Both the position numbers and the translations under genes were made by a program. This document shows, piece after piece, positions 16,792 to 24,240 of a DNA stretch of 64,000 nucleotides. This stretch comes from Acrocarpospora pleiomorpha (lineage in GTDB: Bacteria; Actinomycetota; Actinomycetes; Streptosporangiales; Streptosporangiaceae): contig NZ_BLAF01000081.1 of assembly GCF_009687885.1 (NCBI RefSeq), positions 22,648 through 86,647 on the forward strand, in the 5' to 3' direction. A model generated the notes under the pieces. The model did not search any database and was not told the origin of the DNA. It saw only the letters and a list, made by a program, of their open reading frames with translations. Each line of letters begins with the position of its first letter. Within the stretch, counting starts at the first letter, position 1.

Positions 16792-17874
16792 ATGAAGTTC
16801 GCACTGTTCCAATCGCCGCACACGCCGCCCGAGCGCACGCCTCGTGAGGTGTACGACTGGGTCGTCGGCCAGGCCGTCGTGGCCGACCAGGCCGGCCTCA
16901 CGGAGTACTGGGTGGGTGAGCATGCGACGGTGGCATGGGAGCCGGTCCCGAACCCCGAGATCATCCTCGCCGCCGCGGCGGCGAGGACCGAGCGCATCAA
17001 GCTCTGCCCGGGGGCCCACCTGCTTCCCTACCACCACCCCGCGTCCCTCGCCGTGCAGGTCTCCTGGCTGACGCATCTCGCGGAAGGCCGCTACATCCTC
17101 GGGGTCGGCGCCGGCGCCTACCCGTCGGACGCCGCCCTGCGCGGCCTCACCGACATGCGGGGCAACCACGACATGGTGGTGGAGGCTCTGGAGATCATGG
17201 AGAAGGTCTGGGCGGCCGAGCCGTTCCACCACGAGGGGAAATTCTGGAAGGCGGGTTATCCGCAGACCAAGGAGGGACAGCTTCCACTCCGCGACGTCCG
17301 GCCGTACGGCGGCAAGGTCGAGATCGCCATGGCCGGCACGAGCTCGCCGTCGAAGTCCCTGGCGTTCGCGGGCTCGCGCGGCTACATCCCGCTCTCGGTC
17401 TTCTCCGGCAACGAGAGGGTCGCGCAGCACTGGGCCACGTTCTCGGAGGCCGCCGAGGCGGCCGGCCACACGGTCGACCGGTCCATGCTCCGGGTGCAGC
17501 GCGACGTCTTCGTCGCCGAGACGGACAAGGAGGCGCGCAAGTGGGCCATCGAGGGCGGCCTGGGCTACGCGTGGAGTCGGATCCTCCTTCCGCACTTCAA
17601 GCGGCTGGGGCTGCTGGATGGCCTGGTCCAGGGCGTGGCCGATCCTCTCAGCGTCGACCTGGACTACCTCGCCGACCACGTCTGGATCGTCGGATCCCCC
17701 GACACCGTCGCCGAGAAGCTGGCCGCCTGCCTTGAGGAGAGCGGGGGGTGGGGCACCACCCTCGTCCCCGGACACAACTACGCCGCCAATCCGGAGCCCT
17801 GGAATGAGTCGCTCCGGCTGATGGCCGCGGAGGTGGCTCCGAGGCTGCGAAAGCTCGCCCCGGCCGCCGACTGA
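16792..17874 (+). CDS. LLM-class flavin-dependent monooxygenase, limonene-monooxygenase-like
   Basis: Bacterial luciferase-like TIM-barrel protein, 360 residues. The pattern (N-terminal FALFQSPHTPP, TEYWVGEHATVAWEP, GGKVEIAMAGTSSPSKSLAF, DTVAEKLAACLEESGG) most resembles limonene 1,2-monooxygenase and similar FMNH2-dependent oxygenases rather than F420 reductases. These need a separate flavin reductase, and one lies two genes downstream (18339). ATG 16792 with GAGAAAGG. Suggests that the natural substrate is a terpenoid, alicyclic or similar compound. Family assignment is solid, substrate is inference. Confidence 0.88.
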   Translation: MKFALFQSPHTPPERTPREVYDWVVGQAVVADQAGLTEYWVGEHATVAWEPVPNPEIILAAAAARTERIKLCPGAHLLPYHHPASLAVQVSWLTHLAEGRYILGVGAGAYPSDAALRGLTDMRGNHDMVVEALEIMEKVWAAEPFHHEGKFWKAGYPQTKEGQLPLRDVRPYGGKVEIAMAGTSSPSKSLAFAGSRGYIPLSVFSGNERVAQHWATFSEAAEAAGHTVDRSMLRVQRDVFVAETDKEARKWAIEGGLGYAWSRILLPHFKRLGLLDGLVQGVADPLSVDLDYLADHVWIVGSPDTVAEKLAACLEESGGWGTTLVPGHNYAANPEPWNESLRLMAAEVAPRLRKLAPAAD

Positions 17875-17911
17875 TCGTCTACCCGTCTCCACAACCGTCA
17901 AAGGAGCGCAC

Positions 17912-18289
17912 ATGACCCAAGAGGAACTGCTGGCCGTGGCCAACGCGTACGTGGAGTGCTACAACTCCGACGACCTTGCCACGATGAAGACGCTGATGAG
18001 CGAGGACGTCGAGGTCACCCACCACAACCGGGGGGTGCACCGGATCGGCCGGGACATCGTCTTCGCCGGCAAGGAAGGCGCCGCGGCCGTCATCCCCGAC
18101 AAGCATTTCCGCGATCGCCGGCGCATTGTCGCCTTCGACGACGTGGTCCTCATCGAACACACCTGGGCGGCCACCGCCAAGGCCGACATGCCCGGCTTCG
18201 CCAAGGCGGGCGAGTCGATCGAGCTCGAACTCTGCACCGTCATGACCATCCAGGACGGCAAGATCGTCAAGTACGACGACTACGGGTGA
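17912..18289 (+). CDS. SnoaL-like (NTF2-fold) protein
   Basis: 125-residue NTF2/SnoaL-like protein. The family forms a cone-shaped cavity used by small hydratases, isomerases and cyclases, including limonene-epoxide hydrolase. The N-terminal helix AVANAYVECYNSDDLATMKTLM and the core strands ending IQDGKIVKYDDYG are typical. Good ribosome site AAAGGAGC. Sits between the monooxygenase and the flavin reductase, so hydrolysis or isomerisation of the oxygenated product is a reasonable guess. Confidence 0.8.
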   Translation: MTQEELLAVANAYVECYNSDDLATMKTLMSEDVEVTHHNRGVHRIGRDIVFAGKEGAAAVIPDKHFRDRRRIVAFDDVVLIEHTWAATAKADMPGFAKAGESIELELCTVMTIQDGKIVKYDDYG

Positions 18290-18338
18290 GCACAAGGGAC
18301 GCCGGACGGGAAGAGCGAGCGGAAGGAGAGGTGCGACG

Positions 18339-19523
18339 ATGACCATCGATGGTCCCGCGTTCCGGCGGGCGCTGGGGCGGCATCCGACAGGAGTGGCCCT
18401 GGTGACCGCCATGGACGCCGCCGGAGATCCGGTCGGCATGATCGTCGGGACGTTCTCGTCGGTATCCCTGGATCCGCCGCTCGTGAGCTTCATGCCTGAC
18501 CGGTCGTCCACCACCTTTCCGAAGATCAGAAATGCGGTGCGCTTCGCGGTCAACGTGCTGAGCTCGGAGCAGGCCGAAGTGTGCCGCTCCTTCGCGGCCC
18601 GCTACCCGGACCGCTGGGACCGGATCGCCTGGCAGCCCACGCCGGGAGGCGCTCCATCGCTTCCCGACGCGCTGTTGTGGGTCGAGTGTGAGCACTACGC
18701 GGTGCACGAGGCGGGGGACCACCACATCGTCATCGGGCGGGTCACGGCGCTGGGTGAAGGCAGCGACGCGCCGCCACTGGTGTTCTTCCGCGGCGGCTAC
18801 GGGCAGTTCACACCGGCGTCTCTCGTTCTCGCCCCCGAGATCGACCTGCTCCCGCAGATCCGGCTCGCCGACCTGGCCCGAGCGGAGATGGAACAGATCG
18901 CCCAGCGCACCGGTTTCGAGTGTGTCGCCCAGGCGCTGCTGGGCGATGAGCTCGTCTTCATCGCGAGCGCGGGCGTCAGCCCGCACGGCCACGCGCCCAC
19001 TCGCGTGGGGCTGCGAATCCCGTTGGTTCCGCCACGGGGCGGTCTGTTCGCCGCCTGGCAACCGCAGGAGAACCTGCGGTGGAGCCGCCGGTTCCGGCAC
19101 ATGGGTGAGACACCCGCCGGTTGGTCCCGGATGCTCCACCGCATCAGGGAACGCGGCTGGTCGATCTGGCTGGCCGACGACTCCGCCGAGCTCGATCGGC
19201 TGTTCGACGCGGCCTCCGGGGGTGAGATCACGACCGACCTGGTGGAGCGCGTGTCCCAGGCGATCGACAGACTCGAGGCATCCGTCGAACCGGCTGACCT
19301 CGACCCCGGGGAGCGTTGCGCGGTGCGGTTCCTCGGCGCTCCCGTCTTCGGGACCGACGGCAGGGTGCAACTCGCCCTCCGGCTTCTGGGGCTGCCGCCG
19401 GAGATGTCCTGGGCGCACATGCGGGACCTGGCCGTGCAGCTGGTCGCGGCCGCCGATCGTGTCTCGCGACTGCTGGGCGTCGATCCGGACGCCTGCCGTG
19501 CGCGCGACGCCCTCCCGGCCTGA
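18339..19523 (+). CDS. Flavin reductase fused to an IclR-like effector domain
   Basis: Two-part protein, 394 residues. Residues 1 to about 160 are an HpaC-type flavin reductase (ALGRHPTGVALVTAMD, GTFSSVSLDPPLVSFM, RFAVNVLSSEQ) that should supply reduced flavin to the LLM monooxygenase. Residues about 175-390 resemble the ligand-binding domain of IclR regulators (AEMEQIAQRTGFECVAQALL, VGLRIPLVPPRGGLFAAW, RIRERGW, GAPVFGTDGRVQLAL) but no helix-turn-helix precedes it. Known reductases of this class can be stimulated by the monooxygenase substrate; the extra domain may sense it. Strong ribosome site GGAAGGAGAGG. TGATG overlap with the transporter gene. Confidence 0.85.
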   Translation: MTIDGPAFRRALGRHPTGVALVTAMDAAGDPVGMIVGTFSSVSLDPPLVSFMPDRSSTTFPKIRNAVRFAVNVLSSEQAEVCRSFAARYPDRWDRIAWQPTPGGAPSLPDALLWVECEHYAVHEAGDHHIVIGRVTALGEGSDAPPLVFFRGGYGQFTPASLVLAPEIDLLPQIRLADLARAEMEQIAQRTGFECVAQALLGDELVFIASAGVSPHGHAPTRVGLRIPLVPPRGGLFAAWQPQENLRWSRRFRHMGETPAGWSRMLHRIRERGWSIWLADDSAELDRLFDAASGGEITTDLVERVSQAIDRLEASVEPADLDPGERCAVRFLGAPVFGTDGRVQLALRLLGLPPEMSWAHMRDLAVQLVAAADRVSRLLGVDPDACRARDALPA

Positions 19524-20674
19524 TGCGGCGTGCGTCAGGGGTCGCCGTCATCGTTGTCGCCGCGATCGCCGTCGACATCTCGACAGTCATCCTGGTCGCG
19601 CTCCTGGGGGTCGTCGGGCATCAGCTGCCCGGAGGCCAGCCGACCTGGGTCGTCGGAGTGGCCGTGGCCGCGTACTTCCTGGGCGGAAGTCTCGCCGCGG
19701 CCGTGCTGGGCAGGCGGCTGGAGGCCATCGGGCCACGCAGAGTCGCCTCGGCGGCCACCATCGTCAGCGCGGTGGCACTGCTCGCCGTCGCCCTGGGCGG
19801 CCAGTGGCCGCCCGTCCTGCTGCTGGCGAGCGTCGCCTCGGGAGCGGCATTCGGCCTCACCCTGCCCTCGACGAACGCCGTTCTGGACGGGGTGGTCAGC
19901 CCCCGGCGACTGGTGGTGGTGCTCTGCGTCAAGCAGGCCGCCATCCCGATCGGGCTTATGACCTCGGCCTACGCGAGCACTGTCGTGAGCGGAATCGGCT
20001 GGCGGGCGCCCTTCGCCATCGCGGCGGCGCTGTCGCTCGCCACCGTGGTCGGCTTCCGCGCCGTCCTCCCGGCTCGGCCGCCCGCGTCACGTCCCCTGAC
20101 GTCCGCGTACGGGCCGTCGGCCGAGCGCCGGCTCACCGCGCTCGGCTGGGTGACGCTGCTGGCCTCGCTCCTGCCGGGAGCGCTCACCGGGTACGCGTTC
20201 GCCGGGCTTACGGCCGCCGGGTTCGCGAACCAGGACGCGGCGCACCTGCTCATCGTGGCGAACGTCCTCGGGATCGCGTCGCGGATCGTCTCCGGGCTCC
20301 TGGTCCAGGCTCGCCCGGAGCTCACGGACCTGGCGCTGGCCGGCATGATCCTTACTGGCGGAGGGGGCGCCCTGCTCCTGGCCATCGGGCAGGCGACCGC
20401 GTCGGCCGTGGGGATCCTGGTCGCCTTCACCTTCGGCTGGGGATGGTCGGGGCTGATGTTCACCAGCGCGATTCGCAGAGGGCTGGGACGGCCAGCCATG
20501 GCCGGCGCGGTGGTTCAGTCCGGAGGGATGCTCGGTTCCGCCACCGGACCGCTCGTGATGGCCGTCACCAGCGGTGTCAGCGAGCCACGGCTCGGGTGGC
20601 TCCTGGTCGGCGGCCTCGCTGTCGCCTCCGGAGGCATGCTCTCGTGGAGCCTGCTCGTCCCCCGCGGCCGGTGA
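19523..20674 (+). CDS. MFS transporter
   Basis: Major facilitator superfamily protein of 383 residues with about twelve membrane helices. The loop between helices 2 and 3 reads AAVLGRRLEAIGPRR, the short form of the MFS signature. Resembles CynX/NimT-type and aromatic-acid or drug MFS carriers, so it could import a substrate or export a toxic intermediate. ATG 19523 overlaps the stop of the flavin reductase gene. Its TGA abuts the stop of the convergent GntR gene with no bases between, so read-through into the regulator from both sides is possible. Confidence 0.9.
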   Translation: MRRASGVAVIVVAAIAVDISTVILVALLGVVGHQLPGGQPTWVVGVAVAAYFLGGSLAAAVLGRRLEAIGPRRVASAATIVSAVALLAVALGGQWPPVLLLASVASGAAFGLTLPSTNAVLDGVVSPRRLVVVLCVKQAAIPIGLMTSAYASTVVSGIGWRAPFAIAAALSLATVVGFRAVLPARPPASRPLTSAYGPSAERRLTALGWVTLLASLLPGALTGYAFAGLTAAGFANQDAAHLLIVANVLGIASRIVSGLLVQARPELTDLALAGMILTGGGGALLLAIGQATASAVGILVAFTFGWGWSGLMFTSAIRRGLGRPAMAGAVVQSGGMLGSATGPLVMAVTSGVSEPRLGWLLVGGLAVASGGMLSWSLLVPRGR

Positions 20675-21352
20675 TCACGATGCCCTGGTCTCCTCAAGCA
20701 TGTCGATTCCTTTGAGGATGGAGTCGAGGGAGGCGTTGATCATCCTTCGGGTCAGCTCCAGGGCATGCTCGGTGTCGCCCGCCCGGATGGCGGCGAGCAG
20801 TTGCTCGTGGTTGGAGAGGGAGTTCGTGAGATGCGCGGCGTTCTGAACGGCGATATACCTGAAGCGAAGGGTGCGCCGCCAGAGGCCTTCCACGAGCTCG
20901 ATCAGCACCTTGTTGCCGCACGCCCGGTCGATGACGCCGCGGAACTCGCCGACCAACTGCAGGTAGGAGTAGGTGTCCGCCACGTCGGCCGCGGCCCGCA
21001 TCTGCTTGAGGACCTCGGCCATCCTGTCGGTTTCCGCCTCGGTGAGGTGGGGCATCGCGAGCCTGGTGCACTCGATCTGGACGAGTTCCCGGCAGGCGTA
21101 CAGCGCGGCCGCGTCCGCTTTGGCAGGAGGGGCGACCACGGCTCCTCGGCGGGGTTCCATGTGCAGCAGCCCGTCGGCCGCGAGTTTCCGGATCGCCTCA
21201 CGGAGCGGGGACCGGCTGACACCCAGCCGTTCGCAGAGCTCGATCTCGTACAGGCGCTGCCCGGGCCGCAGTTCGCCTCGCACGATCATTTCAACCAGCC
21301 GGTCCATCACGGCGGCGTGCAGCAGCGGAACGTTGAGCGCGTCCTCGCTCAT
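20675..21352 (-). CDS. GntR-family regulator (FadR subfamily, FCD domain)
   Basis: 225-residue transcription factor with an N-terminal winged helix (residues about 10-72, ERLGVSRSPLREAIRKLAADGLL) and a C-terminal FCD ligand domain whose metal-binding residues probably lie in EFRGVID and NHEQLLAAI. FCD regulators sense carboxylic acids and usually repress without ligand. It is divergent from the oxidoreductase at 21427 across a 74-base region holding one copy of the motif shared by three other promoters of the island, so it is the obvious candidate regulator of the whole set. Confidence 0.92.
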   Translation of the reverse strand: MSEDALNVPLLHAAVMDRLVEMIVRGELRPGQRLYEIELCERLGVSRSPLREAIRKLAADGLLHMEPRRGAVVAPPAKADAAALYACRELVQIECTRLAMPHLTEAETDRMAEVLKQMRAAADVADTYSYLQLVGEFRGVIDRACGNKVLIELVEGLWRRTLRFRYIAVQNAAHLTNSLSNHEQLLAAIRAGDTEHALELTRRMINASLDSILKGIDMLEETRAS

Positions 21353-21387
21353 GGGTCGCTCTCCTGTCGAACATCGATCGTGTATGC

Positions 21388-21416
21388 TTGATTATTGTAT
21401 ACTGAGTTCAAGATAC
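21388..21416. promoter_or_regulatory. Operator D and divergent promoters of the regulator and oxidoreductase genes
   Basis: TTGATT (21388-21393), 17 bases, AGATAC (21411-21416) gives a plus-strand promoter with the same layout as at 6272. The segment 21397-21416 contains GTATAC and TTCAAGATAC, i.e. a partially doubled version of the GTATTCAAGATAC operator. On the minus strand TTGAAC and GCATAC offer a promoter for the GntR gene, so one site can control both, including autoregulation. Confidence 0.55.
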
Positions 21417-21426
21417 TGGCGGAACG

Positions 21427-22464
21427 ATGGATCGGATTTCCGACGGCCGGAGAGAAGCGACCGAGATACGACTCCGCGCCTATCCGCCGGACATCCTCCG
21501 CGAGGAGGACTTCGAGCTCCATCGGGCACCGGTGCCGCGCTCCCTGGAAGCCGGCGAGCTCCTGCTGGCCAACTCGTGGCTGTCCCTCGACGCCTCGGCC
21601 CGCCTTCGCATGCGCGAATCGGATTCGCCGTATATGCCGAGGATCACGTTAGGCGGGCCCATCAGTGGTTTCGCCCTGGGGCGCGTGCTGTCCTCGCGCC
21701 GCTCGGGCTTCGCGGAAGGCGATCTCGTGCTGCACAGCTCCGGCTGGCGGACGCACGCGGTGATTCGCGCTGACGAGACCGGCTGGCGAGGTCCGCACCG
21801 GATCGTCGAGGAGCCGGGCATGTCCGAGGCCGCGTACCTCACCGCGCTGGGTCCCGCCGGTTTGACGGCATACGTCGGGATGGTCAAGCTCTTGGACCCG
21901 CGACCCGGTGACGTCATCTTCGTTTCCGCCGCCGGAGGCGGTATCGGGAGCCTCGCGGTGCAACTCGCGAAGATCGCGGGTGCGCGGGTGGTGGCCAGTG
22001 CGGGGAGCGCCGAGAAGCGGGACCTCGTCCTGGGGTTGGGCGCGGACGTGGCGCTCGACCGACGTGTTCCCGACCTGTCCGCGGCACTCAGAACGGCGGC
22101 TCCTGGCGGCATTCACGGATACTTCGACTGCGTGGGAGGGCCGGAGCTCGAAGCGGCGATCGACAACGCCCGGCCTGGGGCCCGCATTGTGATGTGCGGG
22201 ACGGTGTCGAACTATGACACCCAGTCAGGTTCCCTCCCGCGAAACCTTTTTGCCATCGTCGCCAAGGAACTATCGGTGAAGGGCTATCTGACCAGGTCCT
22301 ACGCCGAACTCCTGCCCACCGTCCAAGCGGAGATGGCGAAACTGGTCCGCGACGGACGTCTGCGGGATCGGGTCACCATCCTGAAGGGGATCGACAGCGT
22401 GCCCCGCGCCTTCGTGAGTTTGTTCCGGGGAGAACATGTCGGGAAGCTGCTGATCCAGCTCTGA
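21427..22464 (+). CDS. MDR-family NADP-dependent oxidoreductase (CurA/leukotriene-B4-dehydrogenase type)
   Basis: Zinc-free medium-chain reductase, 345 residues. The N-terminal part contains LGGPISGFALGRVLSSRRSGFAEGDLV and the Rossmann loop reads SAAGGGIGSLAVQLAKIAGA. The central FDCVGGPELEAAIDNA and C-terminal GKLLIQL are typical of enoyl/alkenal reductases that reduce alpha,beta-unsaturated ketones or oxidise allylic alcohols. Divergent from the GntR gene under operator D, hence in the island regulon. Substrate unknown. Confidence 0.9.
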   Translation: MDRISDGRREATEIRLRAYPPDILREEDFELHRAPVPRSLEAGELLLANSWLSLDASARLRMRESDSPYMPRITLGGPISGFALGRVLSSRRSGFAEGDLVLHSSGWRTHAVIRADETGWRGPHRIVEEPGMSEAAYLTALGPAGLTAYVGMVKLLDPRPGDVIFVSAAGGGIGSLAVQLAKIAGARVVASAGSAEKRDLVLGLGADVALDRRVPDLSAALRTAAPGGIHGYFDCVGGPELEAAIDNARPGARIVMCGTVSNYDTQSGSLPRNLFAIVAKELSVKGYLTRSYAELLPTVQAEMAKLVRDGRLRDRVTILKGIDSVPRAFVSLFRGEHVGKLLIQL

Positions 22465-22493
22465 GGCCGGCTTCGGTCGGGTTCAGCCGTTGA

Positions 22494-22586
22494 GGAGTCG
22501 CTCGGTTTCGCGCCACAGCCGGGGAGATCTTCGATGCCGAGGACTTCCTGCGGTCGCTGCCGCTGGACGAACTGGGCCACGGGTGA
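22494..22586 (+). pseudogene. Possible 3' remnant of a lost gene
   Basis: Short open stretch without a start, ending in TGA at 22584. Its last 20 codons read EIFDAEDFLRSLPLDELGHG, which looks like a genuine protein C-terminus by composition and codon use. I do not recognise the family. It lies in the 188-base gap between the oxidoreductase and the DoxX gene. Confidence 0.25.
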
Positions 22587-22610
22587 CCTCTGGCCGCGAA
22601 CCGACGCAAC

Positions 22611-22641
22611 AAGACGCCCATCCGTTGCGGATGGGCGTCTT
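22611..22641. terminator. Bidirectional hairpin terminator
   Basis: Perfect 14-base stem AAGACGCCCATCCG / CGGATGGGCGTCTT with a TTG loop, 11 bases beyond the stop of the DoxX gene on the minus strand. The A-rich and T-rich stem ends let it serve transcripts from either side. Confidence 0.85.
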
Positions 22642-22652
22642 GGGAGACTTGG

Positions 22653-23210
22653 CTACTTGAGGATCGGGTACTTCTGGACGATCGCGGTGCGCGACCACCA
22701 GGCGCCGATGCCGAGGGTGTTGCCGGCGGAGGTGAGGGCGAGGCCGATGAGGACGACGGCGTAGATGAGGTGTTCGTCCAGGAAGGGGTTGTTGGCGAGG
22801 GGGAGTTCGGCGGCCCACATGAAGATCAGGAGCAGGGAGCCGGTGGCGGCGGCGATGCGCATTCCGGCGCCGGTGATGAGGGCGGCGCCGATGCCGAGCA
22901 GGCCGAGCATGAACAGCCAGTCGACCCAGGCCTGTCCGGCCAGGCTGGAGAAGAATCCGCCGAGGGCGTTCTCGCCGGTGCCCTTGAGGAAGCCGGTGGT
23001 GGGGCTGCCGCCGTTGATCCAGGAGCGGGCGGCGGGGGTCGCCAGGCCCCAGCCGAAGGCCTTGTCGAGGAAGGCCCACAGGAAGACCCAGCCGAGGGAG
23101 ATGCGCGCGACGGCCCAGACGTAGTCCACCGTGCGTGCCGCGCTGGACGGCGTGTGCGAGTTGAAAGTGCGGGGGATGTGGACGGTGCGGCGTCCTTCGG
23201 TGGTGGCCAT
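22653..23210 (-). CDS. DoxX/DoxD-family membrane protein
   Basis: 185 residues with four predicted membrane helices (starts near YVWAVARISLGWVFLWAFLDK, WLFMLGLLGIGAALI, LLLIFMWAAELPL, HLIYAVVLIGLALTS). Related to the large subunit of thiosulfate:quinone oxidoreductase; many actinobacterial homologues have no known activity. A GGGACTTTCGGCCC box lies about 120 bases upstream, shared with the ppdK region, which suggests co-regulation with the dormancy-type genes that follow. Followed by a strong terminator. Confidence 0.88.
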   Translation of the reverse strand: MATTEGRRTVHIPRTFNSHTPSSAARTVDYVWAVARISLGWVFLWAFLDKAFGWGLATPAARSWINGGSPTTGFLKGTGENALGGFFSSLAGQAWVDWLFMLGLLGIGAALITGAGMRIAAATGSLLLIFMWAAELPLANNPFLDEHLIYAVVLIGLALTSAGNTLGIGAWWSRTAIVQKYPILK

Positions 23211-23306
23211 GGTGAGTCCCTTTTAAGAGCGGTCCTTGTCTTGTTCTCGCACCCCAATAACACCCTTTTCTCAGATCAATGCTTAGGGCTGGAGGACTCG
23301 CGCGGC

Positions 23307-23344
23307 GGGCCCGCTAGGCCCGTTCCGGACGGGACTTTCGGCCC
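23307..23344. promoter_or_regulatory. DosR/DevR-like box pair upstream of the DoxX gene
   Basis: GGGACTTTCGGCCC (23331-23344) matches the core of the mycobacterial DosR box (GGGAC...GTCCC-type imperfect palindrome). A second, weaker palindrome GGGCCCGCTAGGCCC (23307-23321) lies with its centre about 23 bases away, so the two would be on the same helix face. Confidence 0.45.
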
Positions 23345-23354
23345 TGGATCAGCA

Positions 23355-24191
23355 TCACGGTTCCAGGCATTCGGGGATCGAGTCGCAACGGCCCCGAGGC
23401 TGTTGCGTGCGGCCGGAGGCGTCGTAGATCTTCACCCAGCAGATGGTGGGGAACCGCTTGAGGGTGAGCGTGATCTCGTTCGCGATGGTGAAGGCGGACC
23501 CGTCGCCGCGCACGTGACCGGTGAGATACACCCGCGCGACGCCTCTGCTGATCGTGAGCTTGCTGAATCCGGTGGCGTGCGAGCTGACCAGCCGCAGCCC
23601 CGCCGCCTGTTCGGCCGCCGTCGGCCCGGCGAACAGCCGCAGAAGGGCGCCGCGCGCCACGCCGGGGGGAATCACCGGGCGCAATACGGTACGCGGATGC
23701 CCGGTGGAGTCCGGCAGGCGAATCCCTGCGTTCACGGTCCAGTACGGGGCGGAGAAGTCCACGACGACCCTGCTGGGGCTCGTCAGCGTGTACATCCGGT
23801 ACGGCACCCGCTTGGCCAGCCCGACACCGAACGACAGCACCGACTCGAAGTCACCGGCGTTGACCACCTGGATGATCCCGGGCAGCGCGTACGTCGTGCG
23901 CGCCGACCCGTACGAGGGGGTGCCGAAGGCGTCATGGCCGTCGGCCCCGGTGAAACGCAGCAGGAGAATGGCGTCCCCGGTTACCCGCACATCCTCCCCG
24001 GACCCGTCGGCGACCAGCCGCTTGACGTACGTGCCGCTCCGTCGCACAGGCAGTCCGTCGCGGAACTCGAAGACGAGGCGATCCAGCCCGGGATGGCGTT
24101 CGGCGCGGATCGCCACCAGCACGGGGGTGGGCGCGGGCACCGGGACGGGAAGCCCGGCCGCCTGGACGGTTTCTGCGATGAGAGAGCGCAT
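23355..24191 (-). CDS. AMIN-like plus GerMN domain protein
   Basis: 278-residue protein with an N-terminal AMIN-like beta domain (about 25-145, LVFEFRDGLP, FESVLSFGVGL, SRVVVDF) and a C-terminal GerMN domain (about 160-278, VARGALLRLFAGPTAAEQAAGL, ITLTLKRFPTICWVKIYDASG). Both domains usually occur in exported envelope or sporulation proteins, but no signal peptide or lipobox is visible here. Several in-frame starts exist (24218 GTG, 24200 ATG, 24191 ATG); 24191 has the best spacing from AGAAGAG. Ends 21 bases upstream-facing of the DosR-like box. Confidence 0.78.
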   Translation of the reverse strand: MRSLIAETVQAAGLPVPVPAPTPVLVAIRAERHPGLDRLVFEFRDGLPVRRSGTYVKRLVADGSGEDVRVTGDAILLLRFTGADGHDAFGTPSYGSARTTYALPGIIQVVNAGDFESVLSFGVGLAKRVPYRMYTLTSPSRVVVDFSAPYWTVNAGIRLPDSTGHPRTVLRPVIPPGVARGALLRLFAGPTAAEQAAGLRLVSSHATGFSKLTISRGVARVYLTGHVRGDGSAFTIANEITLTLKRFPTICWVKIYDASGRTQQPRGRCDSIPECLEP

Positions 24192-24240
24192 GATGATCAT
24201 CTCTTCTCGTTGGTTCACGACCGGACAGAACGGCCAGGGT

